Positions 1 through 6,533 of a stretch of 9,834 nt of DNA are shown one piece after another (the stretch's first letter is position 1; every line of letters begins with the position of its first letter). The notes under the pieces were generated by a model that made no database searches, was not told the DNA's origin, and was given only the letters and a program-made list of their open reading frames with translations. The translations under genes were made by a program, and so were the position numbers. Source of the stretch: Desulfobacterales bacterium (GTDB lineage Bacteria > Desulfobacterota > Desulfobacteria > Desulfobacterales > UBA11574); assembly GCA_030145595.1 (NCBI GenBank), contig JAQYVG010000119.1, forward strand, positions 1 through 9,834, in the 5' to 3' direction.

Positions 1-180
1 AGTGTCGGCACCGATCAAACTCGCAATAAAAACACCTACCCGGCCTTAATGGGGATAAATGAATCGAGAGCGTTTGCCCGAAAACTTGTCAACAACGCCT
101 TGCAAGCGCTGAATTATTTTGATAACAAATCAGATCCACTGCGTGCTATTGCACAGTACATTATTGAACGAGAACATTGA
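1..180 (+). CDS. ispA: Polyprenyl (farnesyl/geranyl) diphosphate synthase, C-terminal 59 residues only
   Basis: The gene starts outside the window, and frame 1 is open from base 1 to the TGA at 178-180. The visible tail reads TDQTRNKNTYPALMGI near its start and ends AIAQYIIEREH. This matches the known C-terminus of IspA-type trans-prenyltransferases, with the D-x-x-x-x-K-x-TYP-ALxG helix followed by a closing A-x-YII-x-R. The enzyme condenses isopentenyl diphosphate with allylic diphosphates in the cytoplasm to give geranyl or farnesyl diphosphate. The two Asp-rich catalytic motifs lie upstream and cannot be checked, so product chain length is unknown. The next gene is dxs on the same strand, and ispA-dxs-tlyA is a frequent bacterial order that supports the call. 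The 285-bp gap to dxs is unusually long for this pair and is filled by a palindromic repeat. Confidence 0.88.
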   Translation, partial: SVGTDQTRNKNTYPALMGINESRAFARKLVNNALQALNYFDNKSDPLRAIAQYIIEREH

Positions 181-232
181 GACCTACGCAGTTGATAGTG
201 TTTTGTATTTGATGTTTAGCATTTAGGTGACA

Positions 233-423
233 GTTCAGCCACTAAGACACAAAGGCACAAAGAAAGAGTATGGATTATAAACCTTAATGATTTAGTTTTA
301 TTGGTTAAATTGGTTCCATTGGTTTAGTCGGTTAACAAATAAAACTAATTAAACCAATAAAACCAATCGAACAATTTAAATTAATACTATAATCTTAGTG
401 TCTTAGTGACTTTGTGGCTGAAC
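233..423. repeat. Nested imperfect palindrome in the ispA-dxs gap
   Basis: The outer arms are about 30 nt: 233-262 (starting GTTCAGCCACTAAGACAC) and 394-423 (ending TTTGTGGCTGAAC), which are imperfect reverse complements. An inner pair lies at about 307-333 and 344-377 and is built from repeated words of the TTGGTTCCATTGGTTTAG type. Each arm is itself a run of short near-repeats. No ORF is present. The element could form a long hairpin in the transcript between ispA and dxs. It resembles intergenic repeats I associate with Desulfobacterales, which is from memory rather than from a search. Confidence 0.8.
388..393 (+). promoter_or_regulatory. Candidate -10 box upstream of dxs
   Basis: A perfect TATAAT occurs 73 bases before the dxs start. 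No good -35 hexamer stands 16-18 bases upstream; the nearest is TCGAAC at 367-372, with a 15-base spacer. The box lies inside the loop side of the palindrome, in very A/T-rich sequence, so chance occurrence is quite possible. Confidence 0.22.
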
Positions 424-448
424 GATTACAAAATAAATTAAATTAAGA

Positions 449-454
449 GAGAGG
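449..454 (+). promoter_or_regulatory. Ribosome binding site that supports the TTG start of dxs
   Basis: GAGAGG, in a longer AGAGAGAGG purine run, ends 11 bases before TTG 466-468. No ATG or GTG start in the same frame lies near it. The site therefore favours translation from TTG. Confidence 0.6.
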
Positions 455-465
455 TTTAACTGATT

Positions 466-2346
466 TTGAGCCTATTAGAAAAAATTAATTCTCCTGCAGA
501 TTTAAAGCGCTTACCACGGTCTGAACTTCCTGTTTTGGCCCAGGAAATTCGCAAGATAATTGTTGACGTGGTATCTAAAAACGGCGGGCACCTGGCGTCG
601 AGCCTGGGTGCTGTTGAACTGACGATTGCCATTCACTACGTGTTTGACGCCCCCAACGATAAAATCATCTGGGATGTCGGTCACCAGTCCTATGCCCACA
701 AACTTCTTACAGGACGCCGTCAGCAGTTTCATACCCTGCGCCAGTACGACGGGATCAGTGGCTTTACCCGCATGAGCGAAAGCCCCTATGATGCATTTTC
801 AACCGGCCACAGCAGCACTTCCATTTCAGCCGGGCTTGGAGTTGCCTGCGCCAAGTGCCTGAAAAAAGACAACGCTAAAGTTATCGCCGTGATTGGTGAT
901 GGGTCCATGACAGCCGGACTGGCCTATGAAGGTCTAAACCAGGCCGGTGATATTCAAAAAGATCTTATCGTTATCCTCAACGACAATGACATGTCCATAG
1001 CGCCCAATGTGGGTGCCATATCTTCTTTGTTAAGTCGGGCTTTTTCCACAAAGTATATGCAGGATTTTAAAAAAGAATTCAGTGGTTTTATCAAATCTTT
1101 GCCCAGGATTGGAGACGATATTTATCAGTTTGCCAAACGTTCCAAAGAATCTTTTAAAACCTTTATTACGCCGGGGATGCTGTTTGAAGCGTTTAACTTT
1201 GAATATTTCGGTCCTATCAACGGGCACAATTTGAGCCATCTTATCGACATATTGATTAATATCAGAGAGCTTAACGAACCGGTGCTTCTGCATATAACAA
1301 CCAAGAAAGGCAAGGGATACGCACCTGCTGAAAAAAATCCCATCTATTATCACGGTGTTGGGTGCTTTGACATCAAAACGGGAGAGTGCAAAAGCGCTAA
1401 TGATGCCATTCCGACCTATACGGAAGTTTTTGGCAAGACTATCTTTGAAATGGCTAAAAACGACGACAGGATTGTTGCGGTGACCGCCGCCATGCCTGAA
1501 GGTACGGGGCTTGTTAAGTTTGCCGAGGCCTACCCTGATCGTTTTTTTGATGTCGGCATTGCTGAACAGCACGGCGTAACCTTTGCTGCCGGACTGGCCA
1601 GCGAAGGCCTCAAGCCGGTTGTGGCCATTTATTCTACATTTCTGCAGCGGGCATATGATCAGATTTTACACGATGTCTGTATCGAAGCTTTGCCGGTGGT
1701 TTTTGCCGTTGACCGCGGTGGAATTGTGGGTGAAGACGGAGCGACTCACAACGGTCTTTTTGATTTATCTTACCTTAGAAGTCTTCCCAATATGGTCATC
1801 ATGGCCCCCAAAGATGAAAATGAACTGGTTAGAATGCTCTGCACCGCCCTGAACCATAATGGCCCTGTTGCCGTTCGATATCCCCGCGGTGTCGCCCAAG
1901 GTGTGAGCATGGAAAATCAGGACGTTCCTCTACCAATCGGCAAGGCAGAGGTTCTCACTAAAGGGGATGATATTTTAATTCTGGCTATAGGCCATTCTGT
2001 TTGCGAAGCGCTTGCCGCACATTCGATTTTACTGGAACAGGAAATTTCAGCAACGGTTGTCAACTGCCGCTTTGTAAAACCTCTTGACGCTGACCTGATC
2101 GGTTCCCTGGCTCGCGATATACCGCGCATTATAACAGTGGAAGAAAATGTGCGGCATGGCGGATTCGGGAGTGCTGTTCTGGAATGTTTGAATGATCAAT
2201 CCATAACCGGTTATCTACTGGAATGTATCGGCATACCGGATACTTTTGTTGAACACGGCTCTCAAACCTTTCTCAGATCCAAGTACGGTATCGATGCAGC
2301 GGCTGTCGTCAATGCAGCCAAACGCTTGATGCTGGTTGGAGCGTAG
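466..2346 (+). CDS. dxs: 1-deoxy-D-xylulose-5-phosphate synthase
   Basis: This enzyme condenses pyruvate and glyceraldehyde 3-phosphate to 1-deoxy-D-xylulose 5-phosphate with thiamine diphosphate and Mg2+. It is the entry step of the MEP isoprenoid pathway and also feeds thiamine and pyridoxal synthesis in many bacteria. The 626-residue product has the usual family length. Visible motifs are GHLASSLG (His42), DVGHQSYAHKLLTGR (His73), the thiamine-diphosphate motif GDGSMTAG starting at Gly144 and closing with LNDND near 171-175, and DVGIAEQH with the catalytic Glu367 (E. coli Glu370). The order is the N-terminal TPP domain, the pyrimidine-binding transketolase domain (about 315-480) and the C-terminal transketolase domain (about 490-610). 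The start is a TTG with a purine-rich site 11 bases upstream, and MSLLEKINSPADLK aligns with known Dxs starts. It follows ispA and precedes tlyA, with which it may be co-transcribed. All key residues look intact. Confidence 0.97.
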   Translation: MSLLEKINSPADLKRLPRSELPVLAQEIRKIIVDVVSKNGGHLASSLGAVELTIAIHYVFDAPNDKIIWDVGHQSYAHKLLTGRRQQFHTLRQYDGISGFTRMSESPYDAFSTGHSSTSISAGLGVACAKCLKKDNAKVIAVIGDGSMTAGLAYEGLNQAGDIQKDLIVILNDNDMSIAPNVGAISSLLSRAFSTKYMQDFKKEFSGFIKSLPRIGDDIYQFAKRSKESFKTFITPGMLFEAFNFEYFGPINGHNLSHLIDILINIRELNEPVLLHITTKKGKGYAPAEKNPIYYHGVGCFDIKTGECKSANDAIPTYTEVFGKTIFEMAKNDDRIVAVTAAMPEGTGLVKFAEAYPDRFFDVGIAEQHGVTFAAGLASEGLKPVVAIYSTFLQRAYDQILHDVCIEALPVVFAVDRGGIVGEDGATHNGLFDLSYLRSLPNMVIMAPKDENELVRMLCTALNHNGPVAVRYPRGVAQGVSMENQDVPLPIGKAEVLTKGDDILILAIGHSVCEALAAHSILLEQEISATVVNCRFVKPLDADLIGSLARDIPRIITVEENVRHGGFGSAVLECLNDQSITGYLLECIGIPDTFVEHGSQTFLRSKYGIDAAAVVNAAKRLMLVGA

Positions 2347-2352
2347 CGGAAA

Positions 2353-2368
2353 TCCCGATTTATCGGGG
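2353..2368 (+). terminator. Short hairpin after dxs, possible weak terminator
   Basis: CCCGAT (2354-2359) pairs with ATCGGG (2362-2367), seven bases after the dxs stop; T2353 and G2368 can add a wobble pair. No T-run follows; instead a repeat begins. It may stabilise the dxs 3' end or be part of the repeat rather than terminate transcription, because tlyA lies just downstream on the same strand. Confidence 0.3.
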
Positions 2369-2427
2369 ATACTTGATCCTGGATGCTGGATACTTGATGG
2401 TGGATGCTTGATCCTGGATATTGGATA
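2367..2427. repeat. 21-bp near-tandem repeat between dxs and tlyA
   Basis: Two units, 2367-2387 and 2388-2408, differ only at two adjacent bases (CC versus GG). A third, shorter derivative (2409-2427) follows, made of the same TGATCCTGGAT words. The run ends inside a TTG that could be misread as the tlyA start. It is the only gap repeat here that is mainly direct rather than inverted. Confidence 0.8.
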
Positions 2428-2444
2428 AAAATCGCAAAGTAATA

Positions 2445-3185
2445 ATGCCGAAAGAGAAAATCAGACTTGACCTGATCCTAGTGGAAAAAGGTCTGGTAAG
2501 AAGCCGGCAGCGTGCTCGCGCCCTGGTCATGGCCGGGAAAGTTCTGGTAAACAACCAGGTCACGGATAAGGCCGGCACCCTGGTTTCCGGAGAGGACGAT
2601 ATCGCTCTGAGAGGATCAGATCTCTCTTATGTCAGCCGAGGCGGTCTTAAACTTGAAAAGACCCTCCAGATACTTGATATCGATATAACCGGATTTGTCT
2701 GCCTTGATGTGGGCGCATCCACCGGCGGATTTACGGACTGTCTGCTGCAGTATGGAGCAAGCCGTGTATTTGCCGTGGACGTCGGCTATGGGCAATTAGC
2801 ATGGAAACTGCGACAAGATTCACGTGTGGTTGCCATCGAACGTACCAATATCCGTCACATGCCCACTGAAATCATTCCCCAGCCGGTTGACCTTGCAACC
2901 ATAGATGTTTCCTTTATCTCCCTAAAAATAGTCGTTCCCGCTGTTATGAAGTTTATCAAGAAAGACGCGGCGATTTTAGCCTTGATTAAACCCCAGTTTG
3001 AAGTAGGCAAAGGTAAGGTTGGCAAAGGTGGAATTGTGCGTGATTCGTCACAGCATGCTGAAGTAATAAAGACTCTATCAGAACATTTCTTACAACACGG
3101 CCTCTTGAGTCGATCCGTCATCCCATCTCCCATCACCGGTTCCAAGGGTAATAAGGAATTTTTCATCTACCTAAAACCTGCATAA
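2445..3185 (+). CDS. tlyA: TlyA-family rRNA (cytidine-2'-O)-methyltransferase with S4 RNA-binding domain
   Basis: TlyA proteins methylate ribose 2'-OH groups of 16S and/or 23S rRNA using S-adenosylmethionine; the family is often labelled hemolysin A. An S4 domain spans about residues 6-65 (RLDLILVEKGL, then ALVMAGKVLVN). An FtsJ-like Rossmann methyltransferase follows, with SAM motif CLDVGASTGGFTD (86-98), TIDVSFISL (about 152-160) and IKPQFEVGKG (181-190). The Lys-Asp-Lys-Glu catalytic tetrad reads K69, D154, K182, E238, the same numbering I recall for Mycobacterium tuberculosis TlyA. This favours the ATG at 2445 (246 residues) over an in-frame TTG at 2421, which lies in the repeat and would add eight residues. 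No strong Shine-Dalgarno sequence precedes either start (GCAAAG is the best), suggesting modest translation or coupling to dxs. The rRNA target cannot be read from sequence; both TlyA types share this core. Confidence 0.93.
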   Translation: MPKEKIRLDLILVEKGLVRSRQRARALVMAGKVLVNNQVTDKAGTLVSGEDDIALRGSDLSYVSRGGLKLEKTLQILDIDITGFVCLDVGASTGGFTDCLLQYGASRVFAVDVGYGQLAWKLRQDSRVVAIERTNIRHMPTEIIPQPVDLATIDVSFISLKIVVPAVMKFIKKDAAILALIKPQFEVGKGKVGKGGIVRDSSQHAEVIKTLSEHFLQHGLLSRSVIPSPITGSKGNKEFFIYLKPA

Positions 3186-3197
3186 GCAGATTTTAAC

Positions 3198-3270
3198 CGT
3201 TCACGGGTTCAGGGTTTAGAGGTAACCAAGAATCTTGAACCCTGATCGTTGAACACTGAAACTGTGAACG
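3198..3270. repeat. Palindromic GTTCAGGGTT-type repeat, copy 1, after tlyA
   Basis: The left arm 3198-3217 (CGTTCACGGGTTCAGGGTTT) is complementary to a right arm at 3235-3270 that starts TTGAACCCTGA and ends CTGTGAACG. The right arm is longer because its GAAC words are repeated. A hairpin formed here would lie just after the tlyA stop and could act as a 3' stabiliser or a loose terminator. It is not coding. Confidence 0.75.
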
Positions 3271-3283
3271 TATACCATTTAAA

Positions 3284-3369
3284 GGGTTCGTAGGTTCCTG
3301 GTTCGGGGCTAGTTAGTAAAGGTTAACAAAAAAACAACCCTGAACTTCTGAACACTGAACCTTTGAACG
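3284..3369. repeat. Palindromic GGTTC/GAACC-type repeat, copy 2
   Basis: The left arm about 3284-3316 carries GGTTC words (GGGTTCGTAGGTTCCTGG). It is an imperfect reverse complement of 3335-3369, which carries CCTGAACTTCTGAACACTG and further GAAC words. The composition and design are as in the copy at 3198-3270, so the gap holds two diverged units side by side. An A-rich loop lies between the arms. Confidence 0.7.
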
Positions 3370-3398
3370 CCTGCAACAGATTTTAGTTAAATGAAAAA

Positions 3399-3431
3399 TT
3401 GATATTGATTTTTTCCGGTTTAGCATATAAA
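3399..3431 (+). promoter_or_regulatory. Candidate sigma-70-type promoter for the EF-G-like gene
   Basis: TTGATA (3399-3404) stands 16 bases before TAGCAT (3421-3426). An overlapping alternative is TTGATT (3405-3410) with 15 bases to TATAAA (3426-3431). Both are reasonable but imperfect matches. The location fits, just past the repeats and before a structured leader. Transcription would begin near 3433-3438. Confidence 0.35.
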
Positions 3432-3432
3432 A

Positions 3433-3592
3433 AAAACTAAATTTAAGGTGAACTTAGGGGCTGTGCCCCAATTGGTATTTTAACAGAGAGACATTTGAAA
3501 AATGTTTCCCGCTTTTAGCGTGATTCAAGCCCAAGGACAATTCCGCAGGATAAAGGGGGCGTTTTTCAATGGTCTCGCAGAGAGGAGCTTAA
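3433..3592 (+). promoter_or_regulatory. Structured 5' leader of the EF-G-like gene
   Basis: About 160 non-coding bases hold several hairpins in series: GGGGC-TGT-GCCCC (3457-3469), ACATTT-GAA-AAATGT (3491-3505), CGCT-TTT-AGCG (3510-3520), and GCCC (3529-3532) with GGGC (3557-3560), which enclose TCC-GCA-GGA and are followed by GTTTTTC. The last is TCTC-GCA-GAGA (3573-3583), which partly overlaps the Shine-Dalgarno GAGGAG (3582-3587). The layout suits attenuation or control of ribosome access. I match it to no known riboswitch or RNA family, so regulation is inferred. Confidence 0.4.
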
Positions 3593-5665
3593 ATGACTGA
3601 CGGAACCGAAAGTTTAAGAAATATCGCATTTGTTGCCCATGGAGGGTCGGGAAAGACTTCTCTGGCTGAGGTAATGCTTTTTAATACAGGTGTTGTTAAC
3701 AGACTGGGGCGTACTGAAGACGGTAACACGGTTATGGATTTTGAGCCGGAAGAGTTAAAGCGAAACATTAGTTTAAGCAGTGGATTCCATCAATTTCCTT
3801 GGAAGAACCACACGGTTAATCTCATTGATACTCCCGGTGATCAGAATTTCTTTTCAGATACCAAAAGCTGTCTGCAGGCCGCAGACGGTGCGGTTGTAGT
3901 CATAGATGCCGTAGACAGCGTTAAAGTTCAGACCGAGCAAGCCTGGGATTTTGCCGAAGAATTCAATCTGCCGTGTGTCATTTTTATCAACAAACTTGAC
4001 AGAGAACGGTCCGATTTTTTTAAAACGTTTAAAGATGCCGGCGAAACGTTTGATCCCAAGCCGATCATCATTCAGCTTCCAATCGGAAAAGAAGAGGATT
4101 TTAAAGGCGTTATAGATCTTATCAGTTTCAAAGCTTATACTTATGATGCTAAAGGCAAAGCAACCGAAGTTGATATACCTGCTGAATTGCAAGATCAAGC
4201 TGAAGAAGAAAGGGAAGCTTTTATTGAAAATGTTGTGGAATCGGACGACGATCTTCTTGAGCGCTATCTTGAAGGTGAATCTCTTACTGATGACGATATA
4301 AAAAGTGCTTTAAGAAAAGGCACAATATCAAGAACATTTGTGCCGGTTCTTTGCGGATCAGCTACAAACAATATTGGTATTGATCTCATTTGTGATTTTA
4401 TCGTCAACTGCATGCCCTCCCCTATTGATCGCGGTGCATGGATCGTGACCGATGCCGCCGGTGAAAATGAGGTGGAATGTCATCCCGATCCGGATGCGCC
4501 TTTTGCCGGGTTTGTGTTTAAAACGGTTGCCGATCCTTTTGCCGGACGTCTTTCCATCTTTAGAGTCGTGTCAGGAAGTTTGGGGGCAGACGGTACTTTC
4601 TTTAATATCAATAAAGACACCAAAGAGCGCTTCAATCAATTATTAAGACTGGCCGGCAAAGAGCAAATACCTGAAAAGAGTGCCGGACCGGGCGCGATTG
4701 TGGCTGTCGCAAAATTAAAAGAAACCACCACCGGCGATTCATTGTTCGCCGAAGATCGCAAGGTCAAGTTCCGATGCGCAGAACCACTGCCCAGCCTGAT
4801 ATCATTTGCGGTTGAACCGAAAACAAAGCAGGACGAAGACAAGGTATTCACATCTTTGTCAAAATTAATGGAAGAAGATGTATCATTAAAACTGACGCGC
4901 AATGCCGAAACCAAGCAGATTCTTTTATCCGGCTTAGGGCAGATTCACATTGAGGTCAACGTTGAAAAGCTAAAACGCAAGTTCAACGTTGCTGTCCAAC
5001 TCAACACCCCCAAAATTCCATACAAGGAAACCGTAAAAAAGAAAATCAGGATCCAGGGAAAACACAAAAAACAAACCGGTGGTCATGGCCAGTACGGTGA
5101 CTGCTGGATTCAACTAGAACCGCTTCCCCGTGGCAAAGGTTTTGAGTTTGTCGATAAAATCGCCGGTGGCGTAATTCCGAGACAGTATATACCGGCGGTT
5201 GAAAAAGGAATTGTTGAGTCCAGTCAGAAAGGGGTCCTGGCCGGATTCCCGTGCATAGACTTCAGAGTTACGCTGGATGACGGATCCTATCATGCAGTTG
5301 ATTCTTCTGAAATGGCGTTTAAAATTGCCGGGTCCCTGGCCTATAGGAAGGCTGCCGCCGAAGCTAATCCTATTCTACTGGAACCTATCATGGATGTTTC
5401 GATCACTACTCCGGACGAATACATGGGAGATATCATGGGGGATCTGAACAGCAGGCGCGGCCGTGTTCTGGGCATGGACAGCAAAGGTAGAAATCAGATC
5501 ATAAACGCTCAGGTACCCATGGCAGAATTTCTAACCTATGCACCGGATTTAAGGGCAATGACGGGTGGCCGCGGTCTATTTACCATGGAATTTTCACGTT
5601 ATGACGAAGTTCCTGCTCAAACTTCACAAAAACTTATAGAAGAAATCAACAAAGCTAAAGAATGA
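3593..5665 (+). CDS. fusA: Elongation factor G-like translation GTPase (EF-G2 type)
   Basis: EF-G proteins drive ribosomal translocation, and some paralogues act in ribosome recycling. The 690-residue product has the full EF-G layout. The GTPase domain shows G1 AHGGSGKT (15-22), G3 DTPGDQNF (79-86), G4 NKLD (133-136) and G5 CGSA near 254. Domain II follows at about 300-385, domain III about 397-470 (VEPKTKQDEDK, GLGQIHIEV), domain IV about 472-597 with HGQYGD near 496, and domain V from about 598 (LEPIMDVSITTPDEYMGD). Classical EF-G has AHIDAGKT and DTPGHVDF. The GGSGKT loop and the loss of the catalytic His (Asp83 here) place this with the EF-G2-like subfamily rather than the housekeeping copy of the str operon. 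GAGGAG six bases before the ATG is a strong ribosome site. It stands alone, with its own leader. The symbol is the generic family one; its exact cellular role is uncertain. Confidence 0.88.
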   Translation: MTDGTESLRNIAFVAHGGSGKTSLAEVMLFNTGVVNRLGRTEDGNTVMDFEPEELKRNISLSSGFHQFPWKNHTVNLIDTPGDQNFFSDTKSCLQAADGAVVVIDAVDSVKVQTEQAWDFAEEFNLPCVIFINKLDRERSDFFKTFKDAGETFDPKPIIIQLPIGKEEDFKGVIDLISFKAYTYDAKGKATEVDIPAELQDQAEEEREAFIENVVESDDDLLERYLEGESLTDDDIKSALRKGTISRTFVPVLCGSATNNIGIDLICDFIVNCMPSPIDRGAWIVTDAAGENEVECHPDPDAPFAGFVFKTVADPFAGRLSIFRVVSGSLGADGTFFNINKDTKERFNQLLRLAGKEQIPEKSAGPGAIVAVAKLKETTTGDSLFAEDRKVKFRCAEPLPSLISFAVEPKTKQDEDKVFTSLSKLMEEDVSLKLTRNAETKQILLSGLGQIHIEVNVEKLKRKFNVAVQLNTPKIPYKETVKKKIRIQGKHKKQTGGHGQYGDCWIQLEPLPRGKGFEFVDKIAGGVIPRQYIPAVEKGIVESSQKGVLAGFPCIDFRVTLDDGSYHAVDSSEMAFKIAGSLAYRKAAAEANPILLEPIMDVSITTPDEYMGDIMGDLNSRRGRVLGMDSKGRNQIINAQVPMAEFLTYAPDLRAMTGGRGLFTMEFSRYDEVPAQTSQKLIEEINKAKE

Positions 5666-5719
5666 TGGCATCGTAAAAAGTCCCATCTATTGAAGCTGAA
5701 TCGGAAAAACAAAAAATAT

Positions 5720-5838
5720 TTGCCACAAATGTTAGTGATCAGTTATCGGTTATCAGTTATCAGTAATTAGTTTTCCCTTACTGATCACTTCTCACTGATG
5801 ACTGATCACTTTTGATTGTTTTGGTGCCTTTGTGGCAA
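5720..5838. repeat. Nested palindrome between convergent EF-G-like and nuclease genes
   Basis: The outer arms TTGCCACAAA (5720-5729) and TTTGTGGCAA (5829-5838) are perfect reverse complements. Inside, 5734-5766 and 5778-5810 form 33-nt arms with 27 matched positions by my count, composed of repeated TTATCAGT/ACTGATCA words. Position between convergent genes suits a bidirectional terminator. An 11-nt word, GTGCCTTTGTG, is shared with the complement of the ispA-dxs palindrome. Confidence 0.82.
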
Positions 5839-5871
5839 TAAAAAAACTCAACTTCAAACTTTAGCTCACTT

Positions 5872-6516
5872 TCACTCCGTGATTATTTTGCCCGCCAAAC
5901 ATCGCTTGCCGGGTGCAAATCCGGCCCAAAAGGCATCCCGTTTACTCTTAAAAGAGATCCGGTTAGTCAGACTGATTTTTTTCCCAAATGGACAAGCAAC
6001 GGCATGAAAACGTTTAGTACGCATGTTCCCTGAATAACCACCCTCTTCCTCCGCCATTTCCCGCCACATACCTTTTTTGGCCGACATTGCCTCCCGTTGA
6101 GCCTGCAACAGTATTTTAGCATACTTAACATTCGGCTTTTGAGGTAATAAATAGGCATATCCTTGAGTTATCATTGCTTGATTTATAAATGTACCATCCG
6201 GCAAAAAGACATAGGCAAGCAGCCTTCCAAAATGGTCATGCCGTTCCTTGTCAAACTGCAGAAGAACCATTTTTGAAAATACTAGTTTTTCATTATACTT
6301 TTTGGCCTGATATCCGTAAGGTTCGGCTTTTTGGTGTTCATGCTCAATCTCGGGCGTATTGATTCCGATGTATCGGACATGCCGTCCATCAGCTAAAATA
6401 ATGGTATCCCCGTCGATCACCCATCTGACTTTCGCCTCTTCTTGGGCAACAGATACCTGGACCAAAACGATAAAAGTTAAAAACAATATAATTAAAAAAA
6501 TGCAGTGTTTTTTCAT
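5872..6516 (-). CDS. Secreted thermonuclease (SNase-like) with C-terminal Ada-like metal-binding tail
   Basis: Residues 1-24 are a signal peptide (MKKHC, a hydrophobic run, VSVA, cleavage before or after Gln25), so the protein is exported. The staphylococcal-nuclease fold covers about 28-151. It has VIDGDT (Asp35, Asp37), Arg48 in VRYIGINTPEIE, Glu56, and Arg98 in HFGRLLAYVF, matching the Ca2+-dependent phosphodiesterase site; the family Asp40 is Asn53 here, a variant often seen in bacterial homologues. Such enzymes cut DNA and RNA outside the cytoplasm. The tail, about 161-206 (SGNMRTKRFHAVACP, then RDAFWAGFAPGKRC), resembles the Ada-type zinc module GN-x-x-S-x-x-FH-x-x-x-C ... A-x-x-AGY-x-PC-x-x-C. 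The first of the two closing cysteines is Gly203. The ATG at 6516 is followed directly by the signal peptide, but I see no clear Shine-Dalgarno sequence. The gene is convergent with the EF-G-like gene, and its start lies 17 bases from a foldback element. Confidence 0.85.
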   Translation of the reverse strand: MKKHCIFLIILFLTFIVLVQVSVAQEEAKVRWVIDGDTIILADGRHVRYIGINTPEIEHEHQKAEPYGYQAKKYNEKLVFSKMVLLQFDKERHDHFGRLLAYVFLPDGTFINQAMITQGYAYLLPQKPNVKYAKILLQAQREAMSAKKGMWREMAEEEGGYSGNMRTKRFHAVACPFGKKISLTNRISFKSKRDAFWAGFAPGKRCLAGKIITE

Positions 6517-6533
6517 GTTTAAATAATTTTATA

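Noticed and set aside
233..423. CRISPR array or tRNA in the repeat-rich gap
   Set aside because: The repeats are inverted and degenerate with no regular spacers, and no cloverleaf with a T-loop GTTCRA context can be drawn.
1030..1572. 180-codon open frame on the minus strand inside dxs
   Set aside because: It is fully antisense to a clearly conserved gene, with no recognisable motif and no ribosome site; a shadow frame.
2421..2444. TTG start of tlyA eight codons upstream
   Set aside because: It lies in the tandem repeat. The ATG at 2445 gives the usual family N-terminus and the known catalytic residue numbering.
3433..3592. Known riboswitch (TPP, cobalamin, SAM, glycine, cyclic-di-GMP) in the EF-G leader
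   Set aside because: None of the conserved core words of these classes that I know is present in the leader.
5816..6007. Small plus-strand frame overlapping the nuclease 3' end
   Set aside because: It starts in the palindromic repeat and runs antisense to the nuclease tail; its residues mirror that gene's codons.
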